Source: Alphaproteobacteria bacterium
Lineage (GTDB): Bacteria > Pseudomonadota > Alphaproteobacteria > JABAAW01
Assembly (NCBI GenBank): GCA_014239005.1
Contig: JABAAA010000001.1
Location: 13,257-32,772, forward strand
Reading direction: 5' to 3'
Length of the DNA stretch: 19,516 bases
Position numbers and translations under genes: made by a program. Of this stretch, positions 1 to 8,367 are shown in pieces (within the stretch, counting starts at the first letter, position 1; the number at the start of each line of letters is the position of its first letter). The notes beneath the pieces are model-generated. The model saw only the letters and a program-made list of their open reading frames with translations, was not told the origin of the DNA and searched no databases.

Positions 1-3000
1 CCCGACCGGACAGGTGTTCGCATGGCATTGGCGCACCATGAGGCAACCCATCGCGACCAACAACGCCGTGCCGATGCCGAACTCTTCCGCGCCCAACAAG
101 GCCGCGACGACGACATCGCGCCCCGTTTTGATTCCACCATCGACGCGCAAGCGCACCTGGTCTCGAAAGCCGTTGACGGACAAGACCTGATGCACCTCCG
201 CCAAGCCGATCTCCCACGGCAAGCCCGCATACTTGATCGACGACTGCGGCGATGCACCTGTCCCGCCGCTATGCCCTGATACAAGGATGGTATCGGCGTG
301 AGCCTTCGCGAGCCCCGCCGCGATCGTGCCTATTCCTGTACGCGCGACCAGCTTGACGCACACTTCGGCGCGCGGGTTGATCTGTTTCAGGTCGTAGATG
401 AGTTGCGCAATATCTTCGATGGAATAGATGTCGTGATGCGGCGGCGGCGAGATGAGCGTCACGCCCGGCATGGAACGTCGCAAGGCTGCGATCTCGTCGG
501 TCACCTTGTGTCCCGGCAGCTGCCCGCCTTCGCCGGGTTTCGCCCCTTGCGCCATTTTGATCTCGATCTCGGAACAATTGTTGAGATACTCCGCCGTGAC
601 CCCGAAGCGTCCTGAGGCGATCTGCTTGATCGCGCTGGACGCATTCTCGCCGCCGGCTCGACGCAAGTAACGACGCGCGTCTTCGCCGCCCTCGCCCGAA
701 TCAGACTTCGCGCCGATTCGGTTCATGGCAACGGCGAGCGTCTCGTGCGCCTCCGCCGAGAGCGCACCGTGCGAAATGCCCGGCGAGACCAAACGACGAC
801 GCAGACGGGTCACCGATTCGACCTCGTCCAAATCGACGGGACGGGCATGCTCGAACGAAAAGTCCAGCAGGTCGCGCAATGCTGTCGGCGCCTGCCCTCT
901 CAGCCGAACGCAGTAGCGGTCGTACAACGCACGTTTGTCCTGACGCACCGCCTGCTGCAAGAGGTGGATTTCCTCGCCTTGCCACACGTGCGTTTGCGCG
1001 CTGCGACGAAAGCGATAGAAGCCTCCGATCGGCACGACGGGATCGTCGTGCTTAAAACCCTTGCGGTGTTGCGCCGCGGTGCGACGTTCGAGCCCGCTCA
1101 AGCCGATACCCGAAATGCGCGAGACCAATCCTGGGAAATACTCCGCCACCAACGCGCGCGAGAGTCCGATCGCCTCGAAGTTGCACGCGCCGCGATAGGA
1201 GCTGACGACGGCGATTCCCATCTTCGCCATGATTTTCAACAGCCCCGCGTCGATCGCGCGGCGATAGGCTTCGATCCGCTCGACCTGTCGTAGCAAGGGC
1301 TGGTCTTCGCAAGAATGTCGAACAGAATGTCGAACGGAACGTTGCCCGAAGATTTGACACAATGTGGCTTCTGCCAGCCACGGCGAGACGGTTGTCGCCC
1401 CCAGTCCGACGAGGACGGCAAAGGAGTGCACATCGAGGCACTGCGCTGTCTCGACATTCAACGAGGCGTAGCTGCGCAAACCCTGTCGTTGCAAATGCGT
1501 GTGCAACACGGAGACGCACAAGGCTGCAGGCAAAGCTGCGTTGTCCGCGTCGATGGCACGATCGGAGACGAAAAGGTTGCCGCGTCCTGCTCGCACGCCT
1601 TCCTCGGCTTGTCGGCACAAGCGTTCGATGGCGCGTTTCAATGCCTCGCCGTTTTTCACCTCTGCCACAGGAAAGGTTGCCGAAAACGTCGTGGCGGTTG
1701 CAGACAACTCGGAGGCGAGCGTGCTTGCCTCCCGCCCCGTGAGTATGGGCGAGGGCAGCTCGACGATGTGACGTTTCGTCGTGTCCGATGCCGCCAGGTC
1801 GGTAAAGTTTCCGATGCGCGTACTCAAATCCATGACGCGCTTCTCGCGAAGCGAATCAATAGGAGGATTGGTCACTTGCGAGAAGTCCTGACGGAAGAAG
1901 TGGTGGAGCGGACGCGCGTCTTCGGCGAGCACGGCGAGGGGCGAATCGTCTCCCATCGATCCCGTAGGTTCGACGCCGTTTTCTGCCATGGGCTTGAGAA
2001 TGAGCTCGATCTCTTCAAAGGTCCACCCCAGCGCCACCTGACAACGTTTCAAGCGCGCGGGTTCGATTTTTTCGGCGGCGACGGGTTTTCCGAGCGCGAG
2101 CGAGCGTAACGTGCCAGCCAGCTTGGAGTAAGGACGCAAGGCGGCACAATCGCGTTTCAGCTCTTGATCACGACAGAGCCGTCCCTGTTGCAAATCGACA
2201 GCGAGCATGGCACCCGGAGCGACATGGGCTTTCTCGACGATGTCGGCGTCGTCGAGCGGCACGATTCCCGTCTCCGACCCTGCGACCAGCAAGCCGTCGC
2301 GCGTGATCGAGGTTCGCAAGGGACGCAAGCCGTTCCTATCCATGCAAGCCAGCACCCATCGCCCGTCGAAAGCGCACACCGCTGCCGGTCCGTCCCATGG
2401 TTCCATCAAGCCGTTGTTCCAACGATAGAAGTCGCGCAACGCCTTCGGCATGCGCGCGTCGTTTGCGTTCCACGCTTCAGGGACGAGCAGGCAAGTCGCC
2501 TCCGGCAGTTCTCTACCGAAGCGCAAGAGCATTTCGAAGGCGGCGTCGATGCACGCGGAGTCGGAGCCGTGCAAGGGCAAGACGGGTTTGATCTCTGCGC
2601 TCGCGTAGCCCAAAGCCTGCTCGTCGCGCAGTTGCGCCTCGTGGCTTGTCATCCAGCGACGGTTGCCCTTCAGCGTGTTCACCTCGCCGTTATGTGCCAC
2701 GACTCGAAAGGGTTGAGCCAGCCACCATTCGGGAAAGGTGTTGGTCGAGAAACGTTGATGGTAGATAGCGAAATCCGACTGCACGAGCGGATGGGAGAGA
2801 TCGGGATAAAAGTTCGCCAGCTGCTCTGCCAAAAACAATCCTTTGTAGATCACCGAACGACAGCTCAAGGAGCAGACGTAGAAACCTGCGAGTCCTTCTT
2901 GCTCGACGGCTTTTTCGATTCTGCGCCGCATCACATAGAGATCGCGTTCGAACTCGTCGTCGCCGATTCCGCGTCCGTTCTCGATCATGATTTGTTCTAT

Positions 3001-3468
3001 CTCGGGACGCGTCGAGGCGGCCTTGCGCCCCAATGCCGCGACGACGATCGGCACCTGCCGCCAGCCGTAGATGCGATGTCCCATGCGAATCGCATGGCTT
3101 TCTACCACCGTGCGACAACGTTCCTGCTGCGCTTGGTCGCGCCGCGGCAGGAAGACCATGCCGATGGCAAGCCTGCCCTTCTTCATGTTATGTCCCGTGC
3201 GCTCGATATGCTGACGGAAGAACTCTTGCGGAATACGGAAATGAATTCCTGCGCCGTCGCCGCTCTTGCCGTCGGAATCGACCGCGCCGCGATGGGATAG
3301 CGCACCCAAGGCGCGGATTCCCAAATCGACCACTCTGCGCGAAACCCTGCCGTCGATCTCGGCGACCAGCCCGACCCCGCAGGATTCGACCGCCTGAAAA
3401 AGATCGGCACCGTGCAAGCGCGAGAGCCTTGCGCGCTGGCGTCGAACATTTTCGGCGCTAGGAAACAT
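1..3468 (-). CDS. gltB: Glutamate synthase large subunit, C-terminus cut by window edge
   Basis: This is the large subunit of NADPH-dependent glutamate synthase. It removes ammonia from glutamine and passes it to 2-oxoglutarate, giving glutamate, in the cytoplasm. The minus frame is open for 1156 codons from ATG 3468 to the left edge; I read it through without a stop. Cys30 in [11 protein letters not shown] is the expected N-terminal nucleophile of the class II amidotransferase domain after removal of a 29-residue propeptide. The FMN-binding region carries [13 protein letters not shown] (from about residue 977). The last residues hold the [3Fe-4S] cysteines Cys1142, Cys1148 and Cys1153 in a C-x5-C-x4-C pattern. 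The family is usually about 1500 residues, so the C-terminal beta-helix domain lies outside. The start overlaps the end of gltD by 11 bases with AAGGA seven bases upstream, which suggests coupled translation. A duplicated RHS tripeptide near residues 712-719 comes from a 12-bp repeat. Confidence 0.95.
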   Translation of the reverse strand, partial: MFPSAENVRRQRARLSRLHGADLFQAVESCGVGLVAEIDGRVSRRVVDLGIRALGALSHRGAVDSDGKSGDGAGIHFRIPQEFFRQHIERTGHNMKKGRLAIGMVFLPRRDQAQQERCRTVVESHAIRMGHRIYGWRQVPIVVAALGRKAASTRPEIEQIMIENGRGIGDDEFERDLYVMRRRIEKAVEQEGLAGFYVCSLSCRSVIYKGLFLAEQLANFYPDLSHPLVQSDFAIYHQRFSTNTFPEWWLAQPFRVVAHNGEVNTLKGNRRWMTSHEAQLRDEQALGYASAEIKPVLPLHGSDSACIDAAFEMLLRFGRELPEATCLLVPEAWNANDARMPKALRDFYRWNNGLMEPWDGPAAVCAFDGRWVLACMDRNGLRPLRTSITRDGLLVAGSETGIVPLDDADIVEKAHVAPGAMLAVDLQQGRLCRDQELKRDCAALRPYSKLAGTLRSLALGKPVAAEKIEPARLKRCQVALGWTFEEIELILKPMAENGVEPTGSMGDDSPLAVLAEDARPLHHFFRQDFSQVTNPPIDSLREKRVMDLSTRIGNFTDLAASDTTKRHIVELPSPILTGREASTLASELSATATTFSATFPVAEVKNGEALKRAIERLCRQAEEGVRAGRGNLFVSDRAIDADNAALPAALCVSVLHTHLQRQGLRSYASLNVETAQCLDVHSFAVLVGLGATTVSPWLAEATLCQIFGQRSVRHSVRHSCEDQPLLRQVERIEAYRRAIDAGLLKIMAKMGIAVVSSYRGACNFEAIGLSRALVAEYFPGLVSRISGIGLSGLERRTAAQHRKGFKHDDPVVPIGGFYRFRRSAQTHVWQGEEIHLLQQAVRQDKRALYDRYCVRLRGQAPTALRDLLDFSFEHARPVDLDEVESVTRLRRRLVSPGISHGALSAEAHETLAVAMNRIGAKSDSGEGGEDARRYLRRAGGENASSAIKQIASGRFGVTAEYLNNCSEIEIKMAQGAKPGEGGQLPGHKVTDEIAALRRSMPGVTLISPPPHHDIYSIEDIAQLIYDLKQINPRAEVCVKLVARTGIGTIAAGLAKAHADTILVSGHSGGTGASPQSSIKYAGLPWEIGLAEVHQVLSVNGFRDQVRLRVDGGIKTGRDVVVAALLGAEEFGIGTALLVAMGCLMVRQCHANTCPVG

Positions 3469-4954
3469 CGTGTTGTCCTTCGTTCGTTTTCTTGGCGGCT
3501 CGTCCTTCGAGCGCGGCATCGATACCGCGCGCTGCGTCCATACCCTCGCGCACCGCCCACACGACGAGCGAGGCTCCGCGCACGATGTCGCCTGCGGCGA
3601 AGACGCCTTCGAGCGCACTCTGCATGTCGGGTTTTTCGACGCGCAACGTTCCCCATTCCGTCGTCGGCAAGGCGGGCTCGTCGAAGAGGGCGGGAAGGTC
3701 TTCCGCCTCGAAGCCGAGCGCCTTGATGACGCAATCGCACGGCACCTCTTCTTCTTCGCCTTCGACGGGCAACGCGGTCGTGCGCCCGTCCTTGCCTTTT
3801 GCACCCATGCGCATCTTTTGCACGCGCACCCCCTCCACTTCAAAGACTGTCCCGTTTGCTGTCGTTTTTTTCGTCCTCGCTTGCTTTCTTTGCAGCAGAG
3901 CTGTGGGACGCATGAGGAATCGAAAGACGACACCTTCTTCTTCCGCCTTTTGCACCTCGCGCCTTGACCCTGGCATGGAGTCTCTGTCGCGTCGATAGAG
4001 ACACAGCACCGACTTTGCTCCCTGTCGTTGTGCGGTGCGGACGCAATCCATGGCGGTGTCTCCTCCGCCCAGCACGACGACGCGTCTGCCAGCAGCGCTC
4101 CATCGTTGCTGCTCTTGCGCTTCGACAGAGTCGCCCAAATAAATGCGATCCGAGTGTTTCAAGTAAGGAAAGGCTGCCAACATGCCTTCGCCCTCCTCTC
4201 CTTCGAGCGAGAGCGTGCGCGCGTCATAAACGCCCGTTGCGATCAGCACGACGTCGTACTCGGCACGCAATGAAGCGAAGGACTTGTCCTTGCCGATGCG
4301 ACAATTGAGCGTGACATCGACTCCGCTTTCTTGCAACCATCGCACGCGTCGTTCTACGACGTGCTTGTCGAGCTTGAAGTTAGGAATTCCGTAGATCATC
4401 AAGCCTCCGGCGCGGTCTTGCGCCTCGAAGACACGGACTTGGTATCCGACCTCGCGCAGGCGCAGCGCTGCCGACAAGCCCGCGGGACCGGAGCCGACGA
4501 TGGCGACCTTCGCCGAACGTTCGCGTCTAGGGCGCAAGGGTTGCACCCATCCTTCGTGGAAGGCGTGTTCGGTGAGCGTCTTCTCGACGGCGCCGATCGT
4601 CACGGTACCGTGTCCGCTGCGTTCCAAGACGCAGTTGCCTTCGCACAGACGGTCCTGCGGACAGATTCGTCCGCAAATCTCCGGCAAGGCGTTGATCGCA
4701 CTCAAGCGCTCCCATGCGTCGCGCCATTCGCCTTCGGCGCACAGCATGAGCCAGTCGGGAATGTCGTTGCCGACGGGACAAAAGGTCTGACAGAAGGGCA
4801 CGGCGCATTGCTCGCAACGCGACGACTGACGCTCGCAGTCGCGCTTGTCGAACGGCGCATCGATCTCCAAAAAATCCTGCTTGCGTTCCACAGCCTTGCG
4901 TGCATCGGGAAAGTGCTGCGACAGGTCGACAAATTTATGCATGCTCGGACGCAT
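3458..4954 (-). CDS. gltD: Glutamate synthase small subunit (NADPH, FAD, iron-sulfur)
   Basis: GltD takes electrons from NADPH through FAD and iron-sulfur clusters and delivers them to GltB. The 498-residue protein has two cysteine clusters: Cys47, 50, 55, 59, and Cys94, 98, 104, 108. The FAD dinucleotide fold is at GSGPAGL (154-160) and the NADPH fold at GGGDTAMD (296-303). The C-terminal [15 protein letters not shown] segment is typical of the family. A basic stretch near residues 352-368 ([14 protein letters not shown]) looks like a small insertion. ATG 4954 has AGAAG just upstream; the in-frame ATG four codons later is also possible. gltD comes before gltB, the reverse of the E. coli order, and their ends overlap. 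Length is slightly above the usual 470-490. Confidence 0.96.
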   Translation of the reverse strand: MRPSMHKFVDLSQHFPDARKAVERKQDFLEIDAPFDKRDCERQSSRCEQCAVPFCQTFCPVGNDIPDWLMLCAEGEWRDAWERLSAINALPEICGRICPQDRLCEGNCVLERSGHGTVTIGAVEKTLTEHAFHEGWVQPLRPRRERSAKVAIVGSGPAGLSAALRLREVGYQVRVFEAQDRAGGLMIYGIPNFKLDKHVVERRVRWLQESGVDVTLNCRIGKDKSFASLRAEYDVVLIATGVYDARTLSLEGEEGEGMLAAFPYLKHSDRIYLGDSVEAQEQQRWSAAGRRVVVLGGGDTAMDCVRTAQRQGAKSVLCLYRRDRDSMPGSRREVQKAEEEGVVFRFLMRPTALLQRKQARTKKTTANGTVFEVEGVRVQKMRMGAKGKDGRTTALPVEGEEEEVPCDCVIKALGFEAEDLPALFDEPALPTTEWGTLRVEKPDMQSALEGVFAAGDIVRGASLVVWAVREGMDAARGIDAALEGRAAKKTNEGQHDVS

Positions 4955-4987
4955 CGTTCTTCTCTCGTTCCTCTCTCGTTCTTCTCC
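4955..4987. repeat. Three copies of an 11-bp tandem repeat in the gltD leader
   Basis: Unit CGTTCTTCTCT on the plus strand at 4955-4965, with variants at 4966-4976 and 4977-4987. On the gltD strand each unit reads as an AGAGAAGAACG-like purine stretch, so the leader carries three Shine-Dalgarno-like segments, the nearest directly before ATG 4954. The 11-bp period fits a non-coding location. Confidence 0.8.
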
Positions 4988-5000
4988 TCTGCACCTGCCT

Positions 5001-5019
5001 CGCGGTTTATCTAACCGCG
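5001..5019 (-). other. Hairpin in the gltD leader
   Basis: Perfect inverted repeat: CGCGGTT (5001-5007), loop TATCT, AACCGCG (5013-5019). It lies 46 bases before the gltD start and downstream of the predicted promoter, so it would be in the 5' untranslated RNA. No T-tract follows on the minus strand, so it does not look like a terminator. It could stabilise or regulate the message, or bind a protein as DNA. Confidence 0.5.
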
Positions 5020-5066
5020 TGGCTCGTTGTCGATTCTTTCAGCAAGCGATTCGCACAACGGAGGAC

Positions 5067-5095
5067 ATCATGACCTGCCTAGGCACAAGAGTCAA
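5067..5095 (-). promoter_or_regulatory. Sigma70-like promoter for gltD-gltB
   Basis: On the minus strand TTGACT (5095-5090) and CATGAT (5072-5067) are separated by exactly 17 bases. Transcription would start near 5060, leaving a leader of about 105 bases that contains the hairpin at 5001-5019 and the 11-bp repeats. I saw no clear sigma54-type GG-N10-GC element nearby. Confidence 0.5.
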
Positions 5096-5183
5096 GAAAA
5101 AGGCGATTTGGTAAATTTTATTTGTCTTACTTTACTCTTTCCTTGTGTGTTTTCGCCTTGAAAAAGAAGATTCGCATAGGGAA

Positions 5184-5218
5184 CGCAAAGAAAGGTCTTT
5201 TATTTTGACTTTCTTGCG
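5184..5218 (-). terminator. Imperfect hairpin over the stop codon of the MFS gene
   Basis: On the minus strand CGCAAGAAAGTC pairs with GACCTTTCTTTGCG, giving 12 pairs with two single-base bulges and a 9-base A/T loop. The TAA stop of the transporter gene (5202-5200) lies in the loop. No T-run follows, so this is at best a weak or factor-dependent end signal. The rest of 5096-5183 shows nothing further. Confidence 0.25.
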
Positions 5219-6495
5219 CTCCTCGTATCATAGGCTCGGCTCTCCACTAAAGACCGCCAAAGACAAAAAACAGCGCACGCGCTGCCACAGACTCCGTACA
5301 GAGCGAAAACCCACGCAAACTCTCCCAACACCCGTGAGAGAAAAGGAAAGAGAAAGGGTCCCAAGAAGCACGCGCCGTAGGTGAAAAACAGAGCCGAAGA
5401 AGTCGCCTCGCTCGTCGACAAGGCTCCGCGCAAACGCGCCAGGCTCATCATGTACAAGCCGTTCCATCCGACGGCGCATGCTGCGAACAACGCGAACAAA
5501 ACCGTAGCGACGACAAAGTTCGCCCCCCGCGGCAAGAACAGAAGGCAGATCGAAAAGACACCGCTCGCCATCGCCAACAGAGCGATCGTGCGTCGCGCGG
5601 ACAAGAATCGGTCGCTTACGATGCCCCACAATGGACGGGCGAGGAAGGTCGCTCCCTGCGAGAGAGAAAGCAGCAAACCCGCAGCGACCAAATTGTATCC
5701 CAACGTTTCGACGGCAAAAGGGCTTGTGTAGCCCATCACGATCATTTGCAAAGGCGAAAGACTGACGCTCGCCATAGCAAGCCACAACAGAGGGCGAAGA
5801 CGGCAGAACGCGACGATTCCACGCCACGGCAGCAGGGTTGTGAGACTCGCGTCTCCCTTCTCACGACGTTGCTTGGCAAGGTTGCGTGCGCGGCGTTCTT
5901 GTTCAGCCCTCGTCCTTGCAAACCGTCCTTTTCCCAGCTGCACCACGCCGATAGCAAGGCAGGCTGCCAAGATCAAAGGAACGGCACAAGTCTGCCATCC
6001 CCAGTTTTCAGTACAGAAAGGTGTTGCGATTCCCGCGACCACCAGCCCGAGAGGGACGCTCGACTGCTTGAGCGAAAAGAGCAAGCCGCCGCGCTTGCCG
6101 GCAAACAGCAACAGCATCTCGGAAGACGCGGGGTTGGTCAAGGAGTAACCAAGCCCGATCAAGGAGGTGCCGACAAACATCCACACGACGCCCCAAGTCG
6201 AAGAGGCGGCGGCACAAGCGACGATGGCACCTGCGATCGTGAGCAGCATCGCCAGCTGCAAGGCTTCGCTCGCTCCGCGCGAGGCGACGATGCGTCCGAC
6301 AAAGAGGCAGCCGACAAGCGTTGCGCCGTAGACGGTGCCGATCTGCCAGCCGATCCACGCGCTCGGCAAGCCGAGCGTATGCCCCGCCTCGCGCGTCGCC
6401 GGCGAGAGGAAAAAGCTTGCCCACCCTGCAACCCCTTGCGTCGACATCGTCGCCAGCAACACGGGGATGCGCGAACGTGCGGTCAAGGTTCTCAT
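5200..6495 (-). CDS. Major facilitator superfamily transporter
   Basis: This is a 431-residue inner-membrane protein with about 12 hydrophobic segments, the normal size and layout for the major facilitator superfamily. The two halves are joined by a charged cytoplasmic loop (roughly residues 190-220, rich in Arg, Lys and Glu). A G-x3-D-R-hydrophobic pattern typical of MFS loop 2-3 signatures appears in the second half as GIVSDRFLSARRT. The N-terminal half has the comparable GRIVASRGASEA. Substrate cannot be told from sequence; the general form resembles cyanate/oxalate-type or drug-efflux members. ATG 6495 follows a purine-rich AGAGCAGAAAAAAAC. The gene is divergent from uppP, and the 47 bases between them must hold part of both control regions. 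Confidence 0.85.
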   Translation of the reverse strand: MRTLTARSRIPVLLATMSTQGVAGWASFFLSPATREAGHTLGLPSAWIGWQIGTVYGATLVGCLFVGRIVASRGASEALQLAMLLTIAGAIVACAAASSTWGVVWMFVGTSLIGLGYSLTNPASSEMLLLFAGKRGGLLFSLKQSSVPLGLVVAGIATPFCTENWGWQTCAVPLILAACLAIGVVQLGKGRFARTRAEQERRARNLAKQRREKGDASLTTLLPWRGIVAFCRLRPLLWLAMASVSLSPLQMIVMGYTSPFAVETLGYNLVAAGLLLSLSQGATFLARPLWGIVSDRFLSARRTIALLAMASGVFSICLLFLPRGANFVVATVLFALFAACAVGWNGLYMMSLARLRGALSTSEATSSALFFTYGACFLGPFLFPFLSRVLGEFAWVFALYGVCGSACAVFCLWRSLVESRAYDTRSARKSK

Positions 6496-6542
6496 GTTTT
6501 TTTCTGCTCTGCTTCTGCACTCGCCTTGTCTCGGGCGTCATC

Positions 6543-7505
6543 ATGGACGATACTGCCTTGCGACACAACGCGGACTCTCCCGCGGACTCTCCCCTTGTTG
6601 AGCGCATGCCGACCTTCGACCTCGTCGCCCTTTCCGTGATTCAAGGTGTCACGGAGTTTCTGCCCATCAGCTCGAGCGCGCACGCCGCCCTCTACTCCTC
6701 TTTCTTCAGCGAGGGAAGACACGCCGTCTCTCTGGATGCCGCCTTGCACGGCGGAACGCTCGCAGCTCTGCTTTTCTGTTTCCGCAAAGAATGGAGCGCC
6801 ATCTTCATGTCCATGTTCATGTCCATGTCCATGTCCATGTTCAGGTTCAGGGTAGCAGGAACACCCGCAAGCCTCCGTCAAGCCCGCGACAACAGGCGTT
6901 TGCTGTGGTGCCTTGTCGTTGCAAGCCTGCCGCTTGTCGTCGTGGGAGGGGTCGTTTCGGTAACGGGCGGGCTGGAGGTTCTGCCGCGCGCGCCGCAGGT
7001 GGTAGCGATGACCTCTGTCGTTTTTGCGCTGCTGTTGCTGTTCGCCGATTGTCGAGGCAGGGACGGCTCGCTTTCCAAGGACTCGAAAGACTCGAAAAGC
7101 TCGAAAGACTCGAAGCGCATCGAGGAGCTTTCGCTTACCGCCTGCCTTTTCGTCGGGGTGTTGCAATGTTGCGCCTTGCTGCCCGGTTCTTCGCGCGCGG
7201 GACTTGTGATGACGGCGGCGCTTTTGTGCGGGCTAGGACGCGTCGAGGCGGCACGTCTTGCCGTCCTGACCTCGCTACCCGCGCTTGCGGGCGCAACGGC
7301 GCTCGGCATGCATGCTGTCGTAAGCACGAGGGATGCCGCGTTGCTTGTCGACAGCCTGCTCGCAGCAACGCTGGCTGCGCTTGTGGCGGGCTTGACATTG
7401 CGGTGGTTTCTGCGCGCGGTTGCGCGGATCGGGCTTTTGCCTTTTGTTCTCTACCGCTGCGCGCTGGGGGTGCTTATCGTGCTTGCGCTGGGCTTCGGCG
7501 CATGA
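6543..7505 (+). CDS. uppP: Undecaprenyl-diphosphatase (BacA/UppP family)
   Basis: UppP removes a phosphate from undecaprenyl diphosphate at the inner membrane, so the lipid carrier for peptidoglycan can be reused; extra copies give bacitracin resistance. The protein is 320 residues and polytopic. Motif 1 is QGVTEFLPISSSAH (34-47), with the catalytic Gln-x3-Glu pattern and His47. Motif 2 is PGSSRAGLVMT (214-224), where the usual PGxSRSxxT has Ser to Ala219 and Thr to Val222. Two low-complexity inserts are seen: Met-Ser repeats at 89-98 and Asp-Ser-Lys repeats at 179-191, both in loops between helices. ATG 6543 is used here. ATG 6606 would begin five residues before the first conserved helix, as in most family members, and is equally possible. 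Neither has a good ribosome binding site. Confidence 0.9.
   Translation: MDDTALRHNADSPADSPLVERMPTFDLVALSVIQGVTEFLPISSSAHAALYSSFFSEGRHAVSLDAALHGGTLAALLFCFRKEWSAIFMSMFMSMSMSMFRFRVAGTPASLRQARDNRRLLWCLVVASLPLVVVGGVVSVTGGLEVLPRAPQVVAMTSVVFALLLLFADCRGRDGSLSKDSKDSKSSKDSKRIEELSLTACLFVGVLQCCALLPGSSRAGLVMTAALLCGLGRVEAARLAVLTSLPALAGATALGMHAVVSTRDAALLVDSLLAATLAALVAGLTLRWFLRAVARIGLLPFVLYRCALGVLIVLALGFGA
6570..6593. repeat. Two perfect 12-bp repeats near the uppP start
   Basis: GCGGACTCTCCC occurs at 6570-6581 and again at 6582-6593. In the frame from ATG 6543 it encodes ADSPADSP. If translation really starts at ATG 6606, the repeat is in the leader. Confidence 0.8.
6801..6848 (+). repeat. Hexamer tandem repeat inside uppP
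   Basis: Eight consecutive hexamers of the ATGTCC/ATGTTC type, with edge variants ATCTTC and AGGTTC, add a Met-Ser/Met-Phe stretch (residues 87-102) to a loop after the second conserved helix. The purest copies are at 6807-6842. A six-base unit keeps the frame whatever the copy number. Confidence 0.85.
7080..7115 (+). repeat. 9-bp tandem repeat inside uppP
   Basis: Four copies of GACTCGAAA (the third reads AGCTCGAAA, the last ends in AAG) encode DSK repeats in a hydrophilic loop before the second conserved motif. The charged loop is absent from standard family members. Confidence 0.85.
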
Positions 7506-7534
7506 TGGGTGTTGCCAACCTTGACAAAGCGTCC

Positions 7535-7564
7535 TTGACAACAAGCCTTGAGGTGCGCGATTCT
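7535..7564 (+). promoter_or_regulatory. Promoter-like site for tRNA-Leu
   Basis: TTGACA (7535-7540) and GATTCT (7559-7564) lie 18 bases apart, placing a start near 7571, about 12 bases before the tRNA. A second TTGACA lies at 7521-7526, without a matching -10 at good spacing. Confidence 0.4.
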
Positions 7565-7582
7565 TCCGAGAGACGGTGTTGA

Positions 7583-7669
7583 GCCCAGGTGGCGGAATCG
7601 GTAGACGCGCAGGTTTCAGGTACCTGTGGGGGCAACCCCGTGGAAGTTCAAGTCTTCTCCTGGGCACCA
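7583..7669 (+). tRNA. tRNA-Leu, anticodon CAG
   Basis: 87 bases including encoded CCA. The acceptor stem GCCCAGG (7583-7589) pairs with CCTGGGC (7659-7665), followed by discriminator A and CCA (7667-7669). The anticodon stem CAGGT/ACCTG encloses the loop TTCAGGT, giving anticodon CAG, which reads CUG. A long variable arm with GGGG/CCCC pairing marks a class II tRNA, and the D and T arms are intact. It sits between uppP and an AT-rich segment, and its 3' end forms the first copy of a tandem repeat. Confidence 0.97.
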
Positions 7670-7717
7670 AATTATTGACACCAAATTATTGGCACCAAAT
7701 TATTGGCACCAAATTAT
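7663..7717. repeat. Four 14-bp tandem repeats starting in the tRNA-Leu 3' end
   Basis: Unit GGCACCAAATTATT at 7663-7676, then 7677-7690 (second base changed to A), 7691-7704 and 7705-7717 (last base lost). The first copy contains the final acceptor bases and CCA of the tRNA, so each later copy repeats the tRNA end. It fills almost the whole gap between the tRNA and the next gene. It could be slippage duplication or a remnant of a tRNA-end attachment site. Confidence 0.9.
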
Positions 7718-7727
7718 CACGCCAAAA

Positions 7728-7946
7728 CTACTTCTTAGGCAAAAAAGAATAGCAAAGACACGCCCCAACCAAAGGCACAACCCATGGGTAAGCAATCACA
7801 AGGTAAATCGTCAGCTTTTCCCTTTGGATATCCGATAGAAAATTCGATGGAGTTAAAATGTCAACAACTAAAATAAACAGAGGAATAAAAGCTAATAAAA
7901 TTATCATTAAGACAGCTATTGAGAAAAGAATATCTCCTTTTTTCAT
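7728..7946 (-). CDS. Small two-helix membrane protein B, unknown function
   Basis: A 72-residue protein I do not recognise. It begins MKKGDILF and has two hydrophobic helices (about 6-29 and 46-69) joined by a short polar loop with LTP just after helix 1, and it ends in Lys-Lys. ATG 7946 overlaps the TGA of the preceding gene as ATGA, so translation is probably coupled. The frame stays open further upstream, but that part is out-of-frame sequence of the partner gene. The DNA is strikingly AT-rich: only 14 of 60 bases in 7861-7920 are G or C, unlike the rest of the window, which suggests acquired DNA. The layout recalls small holin-like, toxin-like or transporter-accessory proteins, but nothing proves any of these. 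Confidence 0.65.
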   Translation of the reverse strand: MKKGDILFSIAVLMIILLAFIPLFILVVDILTPSNFLSDIQREKLTIYLVIAYPWVVPLVGACLCYSFLPKK

Positions 7947-8287
7947 GGAGTAAAATTCTCTGACTTTTCCAAGAACTTTCGCTTCCCTTTCCAGTTTCGC
8001 CTGGCTCCCATCAGATAGCCCATGACAAACAACAGTGTTGAAAAAGTCAACGGCGCAGATATTTTCATAAAACTTACAAGGTTCTCCACCCAAGCGGGGG
8101 TTAGGAAAATCTTTTCCTCTGGAGTCAGCAAGTAGATATTGAATAGCAAGGCTGCCAAAACAACAGCCAACCCCCAAATCACGACGACGACAAAGAGCGC
8201 GTTGCGAAGAAATTTGTTCGGCAACATTCTTTCTATCTCCCCCTCAAAAAAATTGTCAGACATTTTTCTCGTCGCTATCTTTGCCAT
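7943..8287 (-). CDS. Small two-helix membrane protein A, unknown function
   Basis: A 114-residue protein I do not recognise. A polar N-terminus (1-27) is followed by helix 1 (about 30-54), a loop with two LTP motifs (LLTPEEKIFLTP), helix 2 (about 76-95) and a strongly basic tail (RRNWKGKRKF). ATG 8287 is chosen because GGGGAG lies seven bases upstream; the open frame reaches 8446, but only by running into the pump gene. The same order, helix-LTP-loop-helix, is seen in protein B, so the two may be diverged duplicates. The gene has a promoter-like site of its own on a palindrome. The DNA is AT-rich compared with all flanking genes. Confidence 0.7.
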   Translation of the reverse strand: MAKIATRKMSDNFFEGEIERMLPNKFLRNALFVVVVIWGLAVVLAALLFNIYLLTPEEKIFLTPAWVENLVSFMKISAPLTFSTLLFVMGYLMGARRNWKGKRKFLEKSENFTP

Positions 8288-8327
8288 CACAATGCTCCCC
8301 AAGCAGAAGTTTCCAAACGCCCCGCCC

Positions 8328-8345
8328 CTATCGTCGAGACGATAG
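8328..8345. promoter_or_regulatory. Perfect palindrome over the small-gene promoter, operator-like
   Basis: CTATCGTC-GA-GACGATAG: 8-bp arms around a 2-base centre. It covers the predicted -10 and start region of the small membrane operon. No T-run follows on either strand, so a protein-binding operator is more likely than a terminator for the pump gene. Confidence 0.5.
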
Positions 8346-8367
8346 CACACGCTTTCCACAAAGTCAA
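8339..8367 (-). promoter_or_regulatory. Promoter-like site for the small membrane gene pair
   Basis: On the minus strand TTGACT (8367-8362) overlaps the TGA stop of the RND gene and is followed, 17 bases later, by TATCGT (8344-8339). The start would fall near 8332, about 45 bases before ATG 8287. This lets the small genes be expressed apart from the pump operon. Confidence 0.5.

Noticed and set aside
2164..3300. Long plus-strand open frame (378 codons) opposite gltB
   Set aside because: It is the complementary frame of a clearly conserved gltB; its translation shows no family pattern and has no ribosome binding site.
6321..6542. Upstream extension of the uppP frame
   Set aside because: It would overlap the MFS gene on the other strand and add sequence unlike any UppP.
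5746..6639. 297-codon plus-strand frame opposite the MFS gene
   Set aside because: Lies almost fully over the coding strand of a good transporter; low-complexity translation.
7663..7717. CRISPR-like array
   Set aside because: The 14-bp units are directly adjacent with no spacers and start in a tRNA.
7947..8177. Upstream extension of the 72-residue membrane protein
   Set aside because: This part overlaps the partner gene in another frame; the ATGA junction gives a better start.
8328..8345. Terminator of the RND operon
   Set aside because: No T-run on either side; overlap with a promoter-like site favours an operator.
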